From Actinomycetes bacterium (GTDB lineage Bacteria > Actinomycetota > Acidimicrobiia > Acidimicrobiales > JAMCQF01), in contig JAJZBS010000008.1 of the NCBI GenBank assembly GCA_021851885.1, positions 1 to 55,059 of the forward strand: 55,059 bases of DNA. The letters are read 5' to 3'. The notes under the pieces are model-generated. The model was not told where the DNA came from. It saw only the letters and a program-made list of their open reading frames with translations, and did no database searches. Made by a program: the position numbers and the translations under genes. How positions within the stretch are numbered: position 1 is the stretch's first letter; each line of letters opens with the position of its first letter. Shown here in pieces: positions 1-7,731 of the stretch.

Positions 1-1482
1 CGCGCGGTCCGGCTTGCCGGAGCCGAGAAGGGGGAGGTGGTCGAGGTTGACGACGCGCTCGGGGGTCTTGAAGCGGGCGACGCCGCGGGCCGCGAACCAA
101 CGCGCGCACTCCTCCAAGCTCAGCGCGGGCTCGGCGACGACGAAGGCAGCGGCACGCTCGCCCATGAGCGGATCGGGGTATCCGACGACGACGGCGTGGC
201 GGACCGAGGCGTGGGACTCGAGGACGGCCTCGATCTCGGCGGCGACGATGTTCTCGCCGCCACGGATGATGAGGTCGCCGGCGCGGCCTTTGACCTGCAG
301 CCAGCCCGCGTCGTCGACCGAGGCGAGATCTCCGGTGCGGAACCAACCGCCACGCGCGAACGCGGCCACGTTGTGGGCCGGGTTGGCGTAGCCGGCGAAC
401 AGCTCCGGGCCCCGCACCGACAGCAGGCCGACGGACCCGGGCGCCAGGCGCCGCCCGGAGCCCGGGTCGCAGACGGCGAGCTCGACGGCGCCGACGGCGC
501 GCCCGTCTGTCTCGCGCGCGGCCTCCGGCGGGTCCGAGGCCGTGGTTGTCGTCACGGTGGGCGCTTCGGTCGAGCCGTAGGTGCGCTTGACGCGGCAGCC
601 GAAGACCTCCGCCGTCTCGGCGACGAAGGCCGCAGAGACGGTCGCACCGCCACTGGAGACGAGCCGCAGCGACGCGACCGCCTGCCGCCGGCCGTCGAGC
701 GCGCCGGCGATGGCGACGAAGAAGGTGGGGGGGCCGGCCATGAAGGTCACGCGCTCGCCCGCGATGAGATCGCGTGCGTGCTCGGGGTCGAACCGGGCCA
801 TGAGCACCGAGCGCATACCGGCGGCCCCGGGTAGGAGGATCCCGTTGAGCAGGCCCGAGATGTGCGCGAGCGGAGCAGGCATCAAGACGGTGTCGGCTCC
901 GGTGAGACCGTGGACGCGGGCCATGAGCACCGCCTTGTGCGCAAGGGAACGGTGGGTGTGCAGGACGGCCTTCGGCGTCCCCGTCGAACCGGAGGTGAAT
1001 AGGACGACGGCGACGTCGGACGGGCGCGAGCCCATCACCCCGGCTGGGACCGGTGTGCCGCCGGTGAGCGGGCCCAGGGGGGCGAGGGGGTCCGCCGGCG
1101 AAGCGACAGGTGCGGCCGGGGCATCGAGGACGAAGGCCGGGTCTATTTGTGCGAGAGCGGCATCGCGCTCGGCGCTGCCGAAGCCGTGGTGGATGGGCGC
1201 TGCCACGGCGCCGATCCGCCAGCAGGCCCGGGGGAGGATGGCGGCTGCCGCACCGTTCGGGAGCTGCCAGGCGACGGCCCGTCCGCGTCGCACGCCGGCT
1301 GCCAGGAGACCACCGGCGACGCGGGCCACGGCGTCGTCGATCCGGTCCGGGCCGAGGCGCGCCGTGGGCTCGACGATCTCGACCGGGCGCGACGCGAGCA
1401 GGGTGTCAAGGTCGGCGACATCCCAGGGACCGCCAGGGCGGCGGTAGCGGGCGGAGAGGTGCGGGACGTAGGTCGCGTGCAC
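1..1482 (-). CDS. Acyl-CoA synthetase / AMP-dependent ligase, 3' end cut by window
   Basis: Activates a carboxylic acid to its acyl-CoA through an acyl-adenylate (ANL superfamily, cytoplasmic). The P-loop FTSGSTGTPKA is read from about 1008 down to 976, and the last visible residues, LLGSGKPDRA, carry the C-terminal SGK lysine motif, so only a few residues are missing beyond position 1. About 494 residues are visible, the usual size. I start it at the GTG at 1482 (VHATYVPHLSARYRRPGG) because a -10 box TAGCGT lies 7 nt upstream and there is no Shine-Dalgarno. It is divergent from the acyl-CoA dehydrogenase gene and shares a 14-bp palindrome with it, which suggests joint regulation. Substrate unknown; the neighbours suggest a fatty or steroid-like acid. 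Confidence 0.88.
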   Translation of the reverse strand, partial: MHATYVPHLSARYRRPGGPWDVADLDTLLASRPVEIVEPTARLGPDRIDDAVARVAGGLLAAGVRRGRAVAWQLPNGAAAAILPRACWRIGAVAAPIHHGFGSAERDAALAQIDPAFVLDAPAAPVASPADPLAPLGPLTGGTPVPAGVMGSRPSDVAVVLFTSGSTGTPKAVLHTHRSLAHKAVLMARVHGLTGADTVLMPAPLAHISGLLNGILLPGAAGMRSVLMARFDPEHARDLIAGERVTFMAGPPTFFVAIAGALDGRRQAVASLRLVSSGGATVSAAFVAETAEVFGCRVKRTYGSTEAPTVTTTTASDPPEAARETDGRAVGAVELAVCDPGSGRRLAPGSVGLLSVRGPELFAGYANPAHNVAAFARGGWFRTGDLASVDDAGWLQVKGRAGDLIIRGGENIVAAEIEAVLESHASVRHAVVVGYPDPLMGERAAAFVVAEPALSLEECARWFAARGVARFKTPERVVNLDHLPLLGSGKPDRA

Positions 1483-1489
1483 CCCGGCG

Positions 1490-1495
1490 ACGCTA
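1490..1495 (-). promoter_or_regulatory. Leaderless -10 box of the acyl-CoA synthetase gene
   Basis: TAGCGT on the minus strand, 7 nt before the GTG at 1482. With a 17-bp spacer the -35 would be TGTCAT at 1513-1518, inside the palindrome at 1514-1527. Weak as a single motif, but the same geometry recurs across the window. Confidence 0.45.
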
Positions 1496-1513
1496 CCGAA
1501 GATGCCGGTACCA

Positions 1514-1527
1514 TGACACGCGTGTCA
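1514..1527. promoter_or_regulatory. Palindromic operator TGACACGCGTGTCA
   Basis: A perfect 14-bp inverted repeat in the gap between the divergent acyl-CoA synthetase (start 1482) and acyl-CoA dehydrogenase (start 1572) genes. Its TGACA-N4-TGTCA core is repeated in front of the hydantoinase gene at 4869-4888. It covers the predicted -35 of the synthetase, as expected for a repressor site. TetR-family regulators often bind sites of this size next to acyl-CoA genes; no regulator gene is in the window. Confidence 0.65.
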
Positions 1528-1571
1528 GGGTCGACGACCGCGTGCGGCGTCCGGTTGCCCGTGGAGGGTCG

Positions 1572-2756
1572 ATGGACCTGTCGCTGAGCGCCGCCGACGA
1601 AGCCTTCGCTGGAGAGCTTGCCGCCTGGCTCGGCGCGCACCCGGCACCACCGCCCGCCCCCCCGGGGGACCTCGCTGCACAGATGGCGCGGGACCGGGCC
1701 TTCCAAGCGGAGTTGGCCGCGGCGCGATGGGTCGGAGTCGCGTGGCCCGAAGCCCACGGAGGCCGGGGCGCCACGCCGACCCAGGTCGCCCTCTACCACG
1801 CCGTCTACGCGCGATCCGGCGCCCCCCAGCTCGTCAACCGCGTCGGGGTGAACCTGGCGGGCCCGACGCTCCTCGAGCATGGATCCGCCGGCCAGAAAGA
1901 GAGGTGGCTGCGCCCGATCCTGTCGGCCGCTGAGATCTGGTGCCAGCTGTTCAGCGAGCCGGAGGCAGGAAGCGACCTGGGGTCCCTCGCCACGGTCGCC
2001 GAGCCGGTCGCCGGCGGCTACCGGGTGACGGGGACGAAGATCTGGACCTCCTACGCGCAGTTCGCCCGCTGGGGTCTCTGTCTCGCCCGCATACCGGCGC
2101 CACAGGCGCACGGTCCGCAAGGCCGGCAGGCGCCTGCACAGCGGCGTGCGACGGGTGCGATCACCTGCTTCGCCGTCGACATGGAAGCGTCGGGGGTCAG
2201 CGTACGCCCGCTCGTGCAGGCGACCGGTGACGCCGAGTTCAACGAGGTCTTTCTCGACGGCGTCTTCGTCCCGGTCGAGAACCGGATCGGGGAAGCGGGG
2301 GCCGGCTGGGCGGTCGCGTCGTCGACTCTCGCCCACGAGAGGGGAACGACGTTCCCCTTCAAAGAGCAGGCGGTCCACGAGAACTACCTGGGTGCTCTCT
2401 ACCGTCTGGCGGCCGAGCGGGGTGTTCTCGACGATCCCACCACCGCCGACGCCCTTGCCGGCAGCTACGTCGCCCTGGGCGTCCTGCGGCTGCACAACCT
2501 GCGCACGCTGTCGCGCGTTGCCCGCGGCCTCCAGCCCGGTCCGGAGTCGAGCTGGGTGAAGCTGGCCTGGACCGAGATGTCCCAGGCGATGGCCGATGCG
2601 GCGATCGCCATCGCCGGGACAGGGAGCGCTGCGGGGATCGAGGGGCCCTGGCAGCGTCAGTGGCTGTGGAGCCGGGCGGCGTCGATCGCCGGTGGGACTT
2701 CGGAGATCCAACGGGACATCATCGCGTCGCGCATCCTTCGCCTGCCGCGCGCCTGA
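1572..2756 (+). CDS. Acyl-CoA dehydrogenase
   Basis: FAD-dependent alpha,beta-dehydrogenation of an acyl-CoA, a step of beta-oxidation in the cytoplasm. The 394-residue length is typical. The central FAD/substrate motif CQLFSEPEAGSDL is near residue 120, and the C-terminal signature GGTSEIQRDIIASRIL is near the end. The position that is Glu in the medium-chain enzyme motif YEGT is Gly here, as in several actinobacterial FadE proteins of steroid and branched-acid pathways, so the base must lie elsewhere or on a partner. The ATG at 1572 follows GGAGGGTC. Its 3' end overlaps the convergent hydantoinase gene by 38 nt. Divergent from the synthetase across a shared operator. Substrate not predictable. 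Confidence 0.9.
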   Translation: MDLSLSAADEAFAGELAAWLGAHPAPPPAPPGDLAAQMARDRAFQAELAAARWVGVAWPEAHGGRGATPTQVALYHAVYARSGAPQLVNRVGVNLAGPTLLEHGSAGQKERWLRPILSAAEIWCQLFSEPEAGSDLGSLATVAEPVAGGYRVTGTKIWTSYAQFARWGLCLARIPAPQAHGPQGRQAPAQRRATGAITCFAVDMEASGVSVRPLVQATGDAEFNEVFLDGVFVPVENRIGEAGAGWAVASSTLAHERGTTFPFKEQAVHENYLGALYRLAAERGVLDDPTTADALAGSYVALGVLRLHNLRTLSRVARGLQPGPESSWVKLAWTEMSQAMADAAIAIAGTGSAAGIEGPWQRQWLWSRAASIAGGTSEIQRDIIASRILRLPRA

Positions 2757-4854
2757 CCTCCGGCGGGTTGTTCGCGATGGCGATGTCGTAGTTGCCGTTG
2801 GCGTCGAGGGTCGCCTGGTCGCCCGGGGCGAGCACGACGACGGTGAACGGCTCGTCGATCAGCGCCGGCCCGGTGACGGTCGCCCCGGGGCCGAGGCGGC
2901 TCCCGTCGATCGTCGGCACGGTGGCGAGCCCGTCGCCGAAGGAGCAGGTGCGCTCGCCGGTCACGACAGTGCGGGCGTCTGTGACGTCACCCATTATGGC
3001 GAGGACCGGGGGGCGCGGCGTCACCCCGCGCGTCGTGAGGCGGATCCCGCGGATGACGGGTTGCTGCAGCGGGAAGGAGAAGCCGCGGTCCTCTTCGTGC
3101 GTGGCGTGGAAGCGCTCGGCCAGGCCGAGGAGGCTGACGTCGTCGGCGTCTTCGCCTTCGGGGAGGGGGACGCTCATGTCGAAGTTCTGCCCGTGGTAGC
3201 ACATCTGGACGAACGCTTCGGCGACGACGTCGGAGGGATCGAGGGCGGCGGGGGCGAGGTCGCGCCGGGCTTCGCCGGCAAGCTCGTGGATGAGCGTGCG
3301 GATTCGGTCGACGTCGGCGTCGGCGAGGTTGCAGACGTAGGCGCGCATGCGGTCGACGACGTAGTCGGAGACGAGCAGGCCGAGCGCCGAAAATGCCGGG
3401 GAGGCTTTGGGGACGAGGACGCGGGAGATGCCGAGCTCACGGGCCTGGGCCCATGCGTGGACGGGACCGCCGCCGCCGTACGCGACCATGGCAAGCCTCC
3501 GTGCATCGGCGCCGCGACCGGCGAGCACGCGGCGGACGGCGTTCGCCATGTTGGCGTTGACGATCCGCTGGATCGCCCATGCGGCCGCGGCGACGTCGAT
3601 GCCGAGCGGCTCGGCGACGTCGCGCTCGATCGCTGACCGGGCTGCGGCGAGGTCGAGCTCCATGCGGCCGCCGGCGAATCCCTTGGCGGGGAGGTAGCCC
3701 AAGACCGCATCGGCGTCGGTGACTGTCGCGAGCGTCCCTCCGCGGCCGTAGCAGGCGGGTCCCGGGCGCGAGGCGGCACTGTCGGGCCCGACGACAAGCG
3801 TGCCCGCGGCGACGCGCGCGATCGATCCGCCCCCGGCCCCGACGCTGTGGATGGCGACCATCGGGAGGTTGATGTAGTAACGGTGGCGCCAGTTCCAGTC
3901 CGTCGCGATCTCGGGGGCCCCGTGGCGGACGAGGCAGACGTCGTAGGAGGTCCCGCCCATGTCGACGGCGACGAAGTCGCTGACATCGCTCAGGCCCGCG
4001 GCAAGGGCGGCACCCATGACGCCACCGGCAGGACCGGAGGCGAGCAGGGTGACCGCTCGTTGTGCGACGTAGTCGGGTGGCATGACCCCACCGCTCGACT
4101 GCATGAGGACCATCTGCCCGGCGAAGCCTTCGGCGGCAAGCCTGCCGGCGAGACGCTCGACGTAGGCGGTGATCTTTGGGGCGACGTACGCGTTGACGAG
4201 GGTCGTCGAGGCCCGCTCGAACTCCGGTGCTCGGGCCAAGACCTCGTGGGAGAGGGAGATGTGCGCGAGGTCCGGGTAGACCTCCCGGATGATCTGGCGC
4301 GCGCGCTCTTCGTGAGCGGGATTGACAAAGCTGAAGAGGAAGCACACCGCGATCGACTCGACACCGAGCTTGGCGAGGCGCGCGACGCCTTCGCGCACGG
4401 CATCCTCGTCGAGGGGGAGGACGACGTTGCCCTCGTAGTCGACCCTCTCGGCGATCGCGATGCGTGCCCTTCGGCGTGCGATGGGTGCCGGTGGGGGGAA
4501 GGCCGGGTCCCAGATGTTCTCTTTGTGGTCGCGGCGCAGCTCGATCTCGTCCCGGTGGCCTTCGGTGGCGAGCAGACCGGTCGGAGCGCCGCTCATCTCG
4601 ATCATGGTGTTGTCGGCTGTCGTCGTGCCGTGGACGAACGCGTCGAGGTTGCCGCACAGCTCTGCGGGGGCGACGCCGATCGCCGACGCGAGCTGGCGGA
4701 TGCCGGCGACGACGCCGGTGGCCTCGTCGTCAGGCGTCGTCGGGGTCTTGTCGAGAACGACGGCCCCGTCGGGGGTGACGCAGATGAGGTCGGTGAAGGT
4801 CCCGCCGACGTCGACGCCGATGCGGTAGCCGCCTCGCCTCCCTCCCGTGCCCAC
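2719..4854 (-). CDS. Hydantoinase/oxoprolinase subunit A (HyuA family)
   Basis: ATP-dependent amidohydrolase of the N-methylhydantoinase / 5-oxoprolinase / acetone carboxylase beta family. The 711 residues include the N-terminal ASKHA phosphate loop IGVDVGGTFTDL at about 10-21, HGTTTADNTMIEM near 90, and the second ATP motif FVAVDMGGTSYDV near 290. These enzymes normally need a HyuB partner encoded next door; none is present, so the partner is elsewhere or the protein works alone. The GTG at 4854 is preceded by -10 box TAGACT 8 nt upstream and directly behind that by an operator half-identical to the one at 1514. The 3' end overlaps the convergent acyl-CoA dehydrogenase gene. Substrate unknown. 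Confidence 0.9.
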   Translation of the reverse strand: MGTGGRRGGYRIGVDVGGTFTDLICVTPDGAVVLDKTPTTPDDEATGVVAGIRQLASAIGVAPAELCGNLDAFVHGTTTADNTMIEMSGAPTGLLATEGHRDEIELRRDHKENIWDPAFPPPAPIARRRARIAIAERVDYEGNVVLPLDEDAVREGVARLAKLGVESIAVCFLFSFVNPAHEERARQIIREVYPDLAHISLSHEVLARAPEFERASTTLVNAYVAPKITAYVERLAGRLAAEGFAGQMVLMQSSGGVMPPDYVAQRAVTLLASGPAGGVMGAALAAGLSDVSDFVAVDMGGTSYDVCLVRHGAPEIATDWNWRHRYYINLPMVAIHSVGAGGGSIARVAAGTLVVGPDSAASRPGPACYGRGGTLATVTDADAVLGYLPAKGFAGGRMELDLAAARSAIERDVAEPLGIDVAAAAWAIQRIVNANMANAVRRVLAGRGADARRLAMVAYGGGGPVHAWAQARELGISRVLVPKASPAFSALGLLVSDYVVDRMRAYVCNLADADVDRIRTLIHELAGEARRDLAPAALDPSDVVAEAFVQMCYHGQNFDMSVPLPEGEDADDVSLLGLAERFHATHEEDRGFSFPLQQPVIRGIRLTTRGVTPRPPVLAIMGDVTDARTVVTGERTCSFGDGLATVPTIDGSRLGPGATVTGPALIDEPFTVVVLAPGDQATLDANGNYDIAIANNPPEVRRAAGEGCATR

Positions 4855-4862
4855 GGCCGATC

Positions 4863-4868
4863 AGTCTA
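4863..4868 (-). promoter_or_regulatory. Leaderless -10 box of the hydantoinase gene
   Basis: TAGACT, 8 nt before the GTG at 4854. It abuts the inverted repeat at 4869-4888, so a bound repressor would block polymerase. Confidence 0.5.
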
Positions 4869-4888
4869 ATCTGACATCAGTGTCAGAT
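4869..4888. promoter_or_regulatory. Inverted-repeat operator, ATCTGACA-N4-TGTCAGAT
   Basis: Perfect 8-bp arms around a 4-nt centre (TCAG). The inner TGACA-N4-TGTCA is the same core and spacing as the palindrome at 1514-1527. It fills the space between the -10 box and the expected -35 of the hydantoinase gene. Confidence 0.65.
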
Positions 4889-4926
4889 ATGGGCTGGATG
4901 CGCGCAACAGGAGACCGCAAGGACCA

Positions 4927-4967
4927 CCTGGACGGGCGGTCACCCGCCACCGACGACCGGTCCAGGC
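4927..4967. repeat. Nested inverted repeat between divergent genes
   Basis: CCTGGAC (about 4927-4933) pairs with GTCCAGG (about 4959-4965), and inside it GCGG/CCGC forms a second short stem. It lies in the 145-bp gap between the hydantoinase and PH-like genes. Role unknown; it could be chance in GC-rich DNA. Confidence 0.3.
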
Positions 4968-4988
4968 GCGCGCCGCAGCGCGATCGGG

Positions 4989-4994
4989 GATAAT
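4989..4994 (+). promoter_or_regulatory. -10 box before the small PH-like gene
   Basis: GATAAT, 5 nt before the GTG at 5000, with no Shine-Dalgarno in between. Supports a leaderless transcript and the chosen start. Confidence 0.45.
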
Positions 4995-4999
4995 CGAGC

Positions 5000-5317
5000 G
5001 TGCTCTACGACGACGGGCGTGTTGCGTGTGACGGCACAGGGGTACGCCTCCGGGCCTACTACTTCCCGTGGGGAGCGAAGCGGATCAAGTACACGGCGAT
5101 CCAGGCGTACGTGCGCAGGCCGATGGGTCGCCTGAGCGGCCAGCTGCGGATATGGGGATCCGGAGATCTGGTCCACTGGTACAACCTCGATCCGAAGCGA
5201 GGCGGCAAGGACACGGCATTCGAGCTGCAGACGCGGGCGCGAATCCGGCCCGTCGTCACCCCGGACGACCCCGACGCTTTCGAGAGAGTCCTGGCGGCAC
5301 ACGTCGGCCACGGTTGA
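5000..5317 (+). CDS. Small PH-like domain protein
   Basis: A 105-residue soluble protein (MLYDDGRVACDGTGVRLRAY...) with no membrane segment. The pattern, a short beta-rich body with alternating hydrophobic residues ending in a helix (PDAFERVLAAHVG), resembles the bacterial pleckstrin-homology-like fold that follows 'G-V-x-L-x-x-Y-Y-F-P-W-G'. Function unknown. The GTG start fits the -10 box 5 nt upstream. The next gene, 35 nt downstream on the same strand, looks like a membrane-bound relative, so the two may work together. A fold prediction would decide. Confidence 0.7.
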   Translation: MLYDDGRVACDGTGVRLRAYYFPWGAKRIKYTAIQAYVRRPMGRLSGQLRIWGSGDLVHWYNLDPKRGGKDTAFELQTRARIRPVVTPDDPDAFERVLAAHVGHG

Positions 5318-5352
5318 GGGGCCGGTCGGACGGGAAAGGACGGGAGCGGGCC

Positions 5353-5970
5353 TTGCAGACTTTTCAGACACCGGCGGTGCGGAACGCCGGGGCCACCGAG
5401 GTGGTGCTCGGCGTGGTGATCCTCGCGGTGGCGGCCGCGGTCGGGATAGGGGAGCCACCGCGCATCGGGCTGCCCGGGGGCCTCGCCGGGACGGTGGTGG
5501 CCCTGCTCCCGCTCGTCTCGGGCATCGCGCGCATGCGCGCGCGCCTGGAGGTGCATGCGACCAAGGTCGTGTGGACATGGGTCTTTTCTCGAACGGAGGT
5601 GTCCCTCGCCGAGCTGACCGACGCGGCCCTCGTCGAGCCGGGCGCACCGGTACCCGGCGGTGCGGTCGGAGCCATCATGGGCGGAGGGATCTTCGCCGGC
5701 GGGGTGTTGGCCATGGTGGCGTGGTGGCTGCTCGGTTTTGCCGGCTCGATGACGCGAGCGCAGTGGACCCTCGGCAACCACGCCCTCTACGTCATGTACC
5801 GCTACGGTCCTCCGCGCCGGATATCGGCGATCGGGACCTGGGCGTCCGACCCGACCGGCACCGACGCCGACCATGCGCGCCGCGCCATTCTCGATGCGAT
5901 CGAGGCCTTCCACCGGGACTTCGGAGGCCACAACCCCGGCTTGGAGCATCTGGACGGGCCCGCCCGGTGA
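5353..5970 (+). CDS. Membrane protein with split PH-like region
   Basis: 205 residues starting at a TTG with GGGAG 6 nt upstream. Two hydrophobic segments at about residues 14-32 and 36-56 form a hairpin, followed by a soluble beta-rich part (LEVHATKVVWTWVFSRTEV), then a third glycine-rich hydrophobic stretch at about 105-130, and a C-terminal part ending in the helix HARRAILDAIEAFHRD. The tail resembles the end of the preceding 105-residue protein, so I read it as a PH-like domain interrupted by a membrane segment. Role unknown. It ends 9 nt from the end of the convergent thiolase-like gene. Confidence 0.7.
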   Translation: MQTFQTPAVRNAGATEVVLGVVILAVAAAVGIGEPPRIGLPGGLAGTVVALLPLVSGIARMRARLEVHATKVVWTWVFSRTEVSLAELTDAALVEPGAPVPGGAVGAIMGGGIFAGGVLAMVAWWLLGFAGSMTRAQWTLGNHALYVMYRYGPPRRISAIGTWASDPTGTDADHARRAILDAIEAFHRDFGGHNPGLEHLDGPAR

Positions 5971-5979
5971 TCGGCGAGG

Positions 5980-7224
5980 TCAGCCGGTGTCGCGCACGAG
6001 CAGCATGGACCCGGCGAGCGGGCCGCCGCCGTTGGAGACGACGGCGACCTCGCAGCGGCCGGGCACCTGGCGTTCCCCTGCCTCGCCGCGCAGCTGCACG
6101 CAGGCCTCGTGCAGCAGGCCGAAGCCGTGGAGGCGCCCGCCGGAGAGCTGACCGCCGGCGGTGTTGAGGGGGAGCGTGCCCTCGCGGGCGATGCGGGTGC
6201 CGTCTTCGACGAACGAGCCGCTCTCACCGCGCCCGCAGAACCCGAGGGCTTCGAGCCAGACGAGCGCGAGGACGCTGAACCCGTCGTAGAGCTGGGCCAC
6301 ATCGACATCGGAGGGGCCCAGGTCGGTGCGCTCCCACATGCTTGCCGCCGCGTCGCGGGCGGCCATCGTCGTCATGTCGTCAAACTGGTCCCAGCTCGGC
6401 CGGCCGCGCAGGGCGGTGCCCACCGCCTCGATCCGGCATGGCGCGTGCGGGGCGTCCCGGGCCGTCTCTACGGCCGAGACCACGAACGCGGTCGACCCGT
6501 CGCAGGGAGCGTCGCAGTCGTAGAGGCACAGGGGCGTGGAGATCATGCGGGCGGCGAGATAGTCGTCGAGGCAGAGCGGCTCCCTGTAGACGGCGCCCGG
6601 GTTGTGGGTGGCGTTGCGGCGGCCGTTGAGTGCGATCTGCGCGAGCTGGGTGCGAGTGAGCCCGAACTCGTGGATGCGCCTCTGTGCAACCAGGCCGATC
6701 CAGTTGGCGGCGGAGACGGCCCCGAAGGGGAGGAACCACTGCAGGAAGCCGCCGAAGCGCGGGACGCCTCCGCCGGAGCCGCCCCCGCCGAGGGACGGCC
6801 CTCCCGAGCCGAGCCCGGACCCCCCGATGCCCGCGCTCGCGCGCCCGGCTTGGGCGGTCGCCTCGGTGACGGTCCTGTAGACGAGGGCGTGGCGCGCGAG
6901 GCCGCACCCGACGGCCATCGCCGCCGCGATGACGGCGCGCATCTGGGCCGGGCCCTCGGCCCCACCGTCGTGCCACGAGAGTTGGAGCCGCAGGGCGTCT
7001 TGGAGCTCCGGGCTGCCGGGGCCGGAGAACCCGCCCATGCCGATGCCGGTCCCGGGGTAGGTCGCCAGCCCGTCGATGTCGTCTCGATCGAGGCCTGCGT
7101 CGGCGATGGCGGCAAGGCAGGCCTCGACGGTGAGGTCGAGGTCGCCGCGCCTGAGCCGGCGACCGATCTGGGAGTGACCGATCCCCGTGATGGCGGCGCG
7201 TCGCAGCGGGCTCGTGTCGCTCAT
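5980..7224 (-). CDS. Thiolase-fold lipid-transfer protein (Ltp2-like aldolase)
   Basis: 414 residues with the thiolase fold of SCP2/nonspecific lipid-transfer proteins. The usual nucleophilic cysteine is absent: its loop reads WHDGGAEGPAQ. The C-terminal half has DVAQLYDGFSVLAL, carrying a tyrosine at the place used by the Ltp2 retro-aldolase of steroid side-chain degradation, and GGQLSGGRLHGFGLLHEA. A glycine/serine-rich insertion (about residues 130-155) is unusual. Its gene is 10 nt behind a DUF35 protein gene, and Ltp2 needs such a partner (ChsH2) to act. So I infer C-C bond cleavage of a beta-hydroxyacyl-CoA side chain; a plain thiolase is less likely. Confidence 0.82.
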   Translation of the reverse strand: MSDTSPLRRAAITGIGHSQIGRRLRRGDLDLTVEACLAAIADAGLDRDDIDGLATYPGTGIGMGGFSGPGSPELQDALRLQLSWHDGGAEGPAQMRAVIAAAMAVGCGLARHALVYRTVTEATAQAGRASAGIGGSGLGSGGPSLGGGGSGGGVPRFGGFLQWFLPFGAVSAANWIGLVAQRRIHEFGLTRTQLAQIALNGRRNATHNPGAVYREPLCLDDYLAARMISTPLCLYDCDAPCDGSTAFVVSAVETARDAPHAPCRIEAVGTALRGRPSWDQFDDMTTMAARDAAASMWERTDLGPSDVDVAQLYDGFSVLALVWLEALGFCGRGESGSFVEDGTRIAREGTLPLNTAGGQLSGGRLHGFGLLHEACVQLRGEAGERQVPGRCEVAVVSNGGGPLAGSMLLVRDTG

Positions 7225-7234
7225 GCCGTGCCCC

Positions 7235-7651
7235 TCACAGTCCCGCCGGCCGGAACAGGGGGATGTGCACGTCGCCGTTCCCCACGAAGGTGACCTCGAC
7301 GGCCATCCCGATGGCGATTGCGTCGGCGGGGCAGTCGATCAGGTTCGTGGTCAGTCGCAGGTCGGCCTGCTCTGCGATCGTGACCAGCGCGACGACGTAC
7401 GGGTCCGACCCGGGGATCCACTGCTGGTGGTTCACCGTGAAGGAGTGGAGCGTCCCCCGCCCGCTGACAGGCTCGGGCGCCATGTCCCGGCTCAGGCAGG
7501 CGGGACAGCGCGGGACGGGAGGATGCGTGAAGCGCCGGCATTCCCCGCAGCGGAGGAAGCGCAGGACGCCGTCGGCTCCGCCGGTCCAGAAGAAGCGGTT
7601 GCAGTCGTCGAGGCGTGGGAGCAGGCGCAGGGACGGACCGTCGGCGAGCAC
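7235..7651 (-). CDS. DUF35 zinc-ribbon/OB-fold protein, partner of the Ltp2-like protein
   Basis: 138 residues: an N-terminal helix, a rubredoxin-like zinc ribbon (CGECRRFTHPPVPRCPAC, about residues 35-52) and an OB fold (GRGTLHSFTVNH to VTFVGNGD). In the steroid pathway such domains bind the acyl-CoA and the Ltp2 aldolase. The GTG at 7651 has -10 box TAGCAT 6 nt upstream. First gene of a two-gene operon. Confidence 0.88.
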   Translation of the reverse strand: MLADGPSLRLLPRLDDCNRFFWTGGADGVLRFLRCGECRRFTHPPVPRCPACLSRDMAPEPVSGRGTLHSFTVNHQQWIPGSDPYVVALVTIAEQADLRLTTNLIDCPADAIAIGMAVEVTFVGNGDVHIPLFRPAGL

Positions 7652-7657
7652 GCGCTG

Positions 7658-7663
7658 ATGCTA
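7658..7663 (-). promoter_or_regulatory. Leaderless -10 box of the DUF35/Ltp2-like operon
   Basis: TAGCAT on the minus strand, 6 nt before the GTG at 7651; no Shine-Dalgarno is present. Confidence 0.45.
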
Positions 7664-7731
7664 GCGACGCAGGACGGTGCTCTGGGGCCTCCGGCGCGTC
7701 GGCGCCAAGCGCGCAGTCCCCAGCTGCCGGG

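Noticed and set aside
1143-2711. Long minus-strand ORF of 522 codons opposite the acyl-CoA dehydrogenase
   Set aside because: Arg/Pro-rich shadow of the real gene; no family motifs, whereas the plus frame has full dehydrogenase signatures.
2981-2990. Palindrome GTGACGTCAC
   Set aside because: Lies deep inside the hydantoinase coding region; expected by chance in such codon use.
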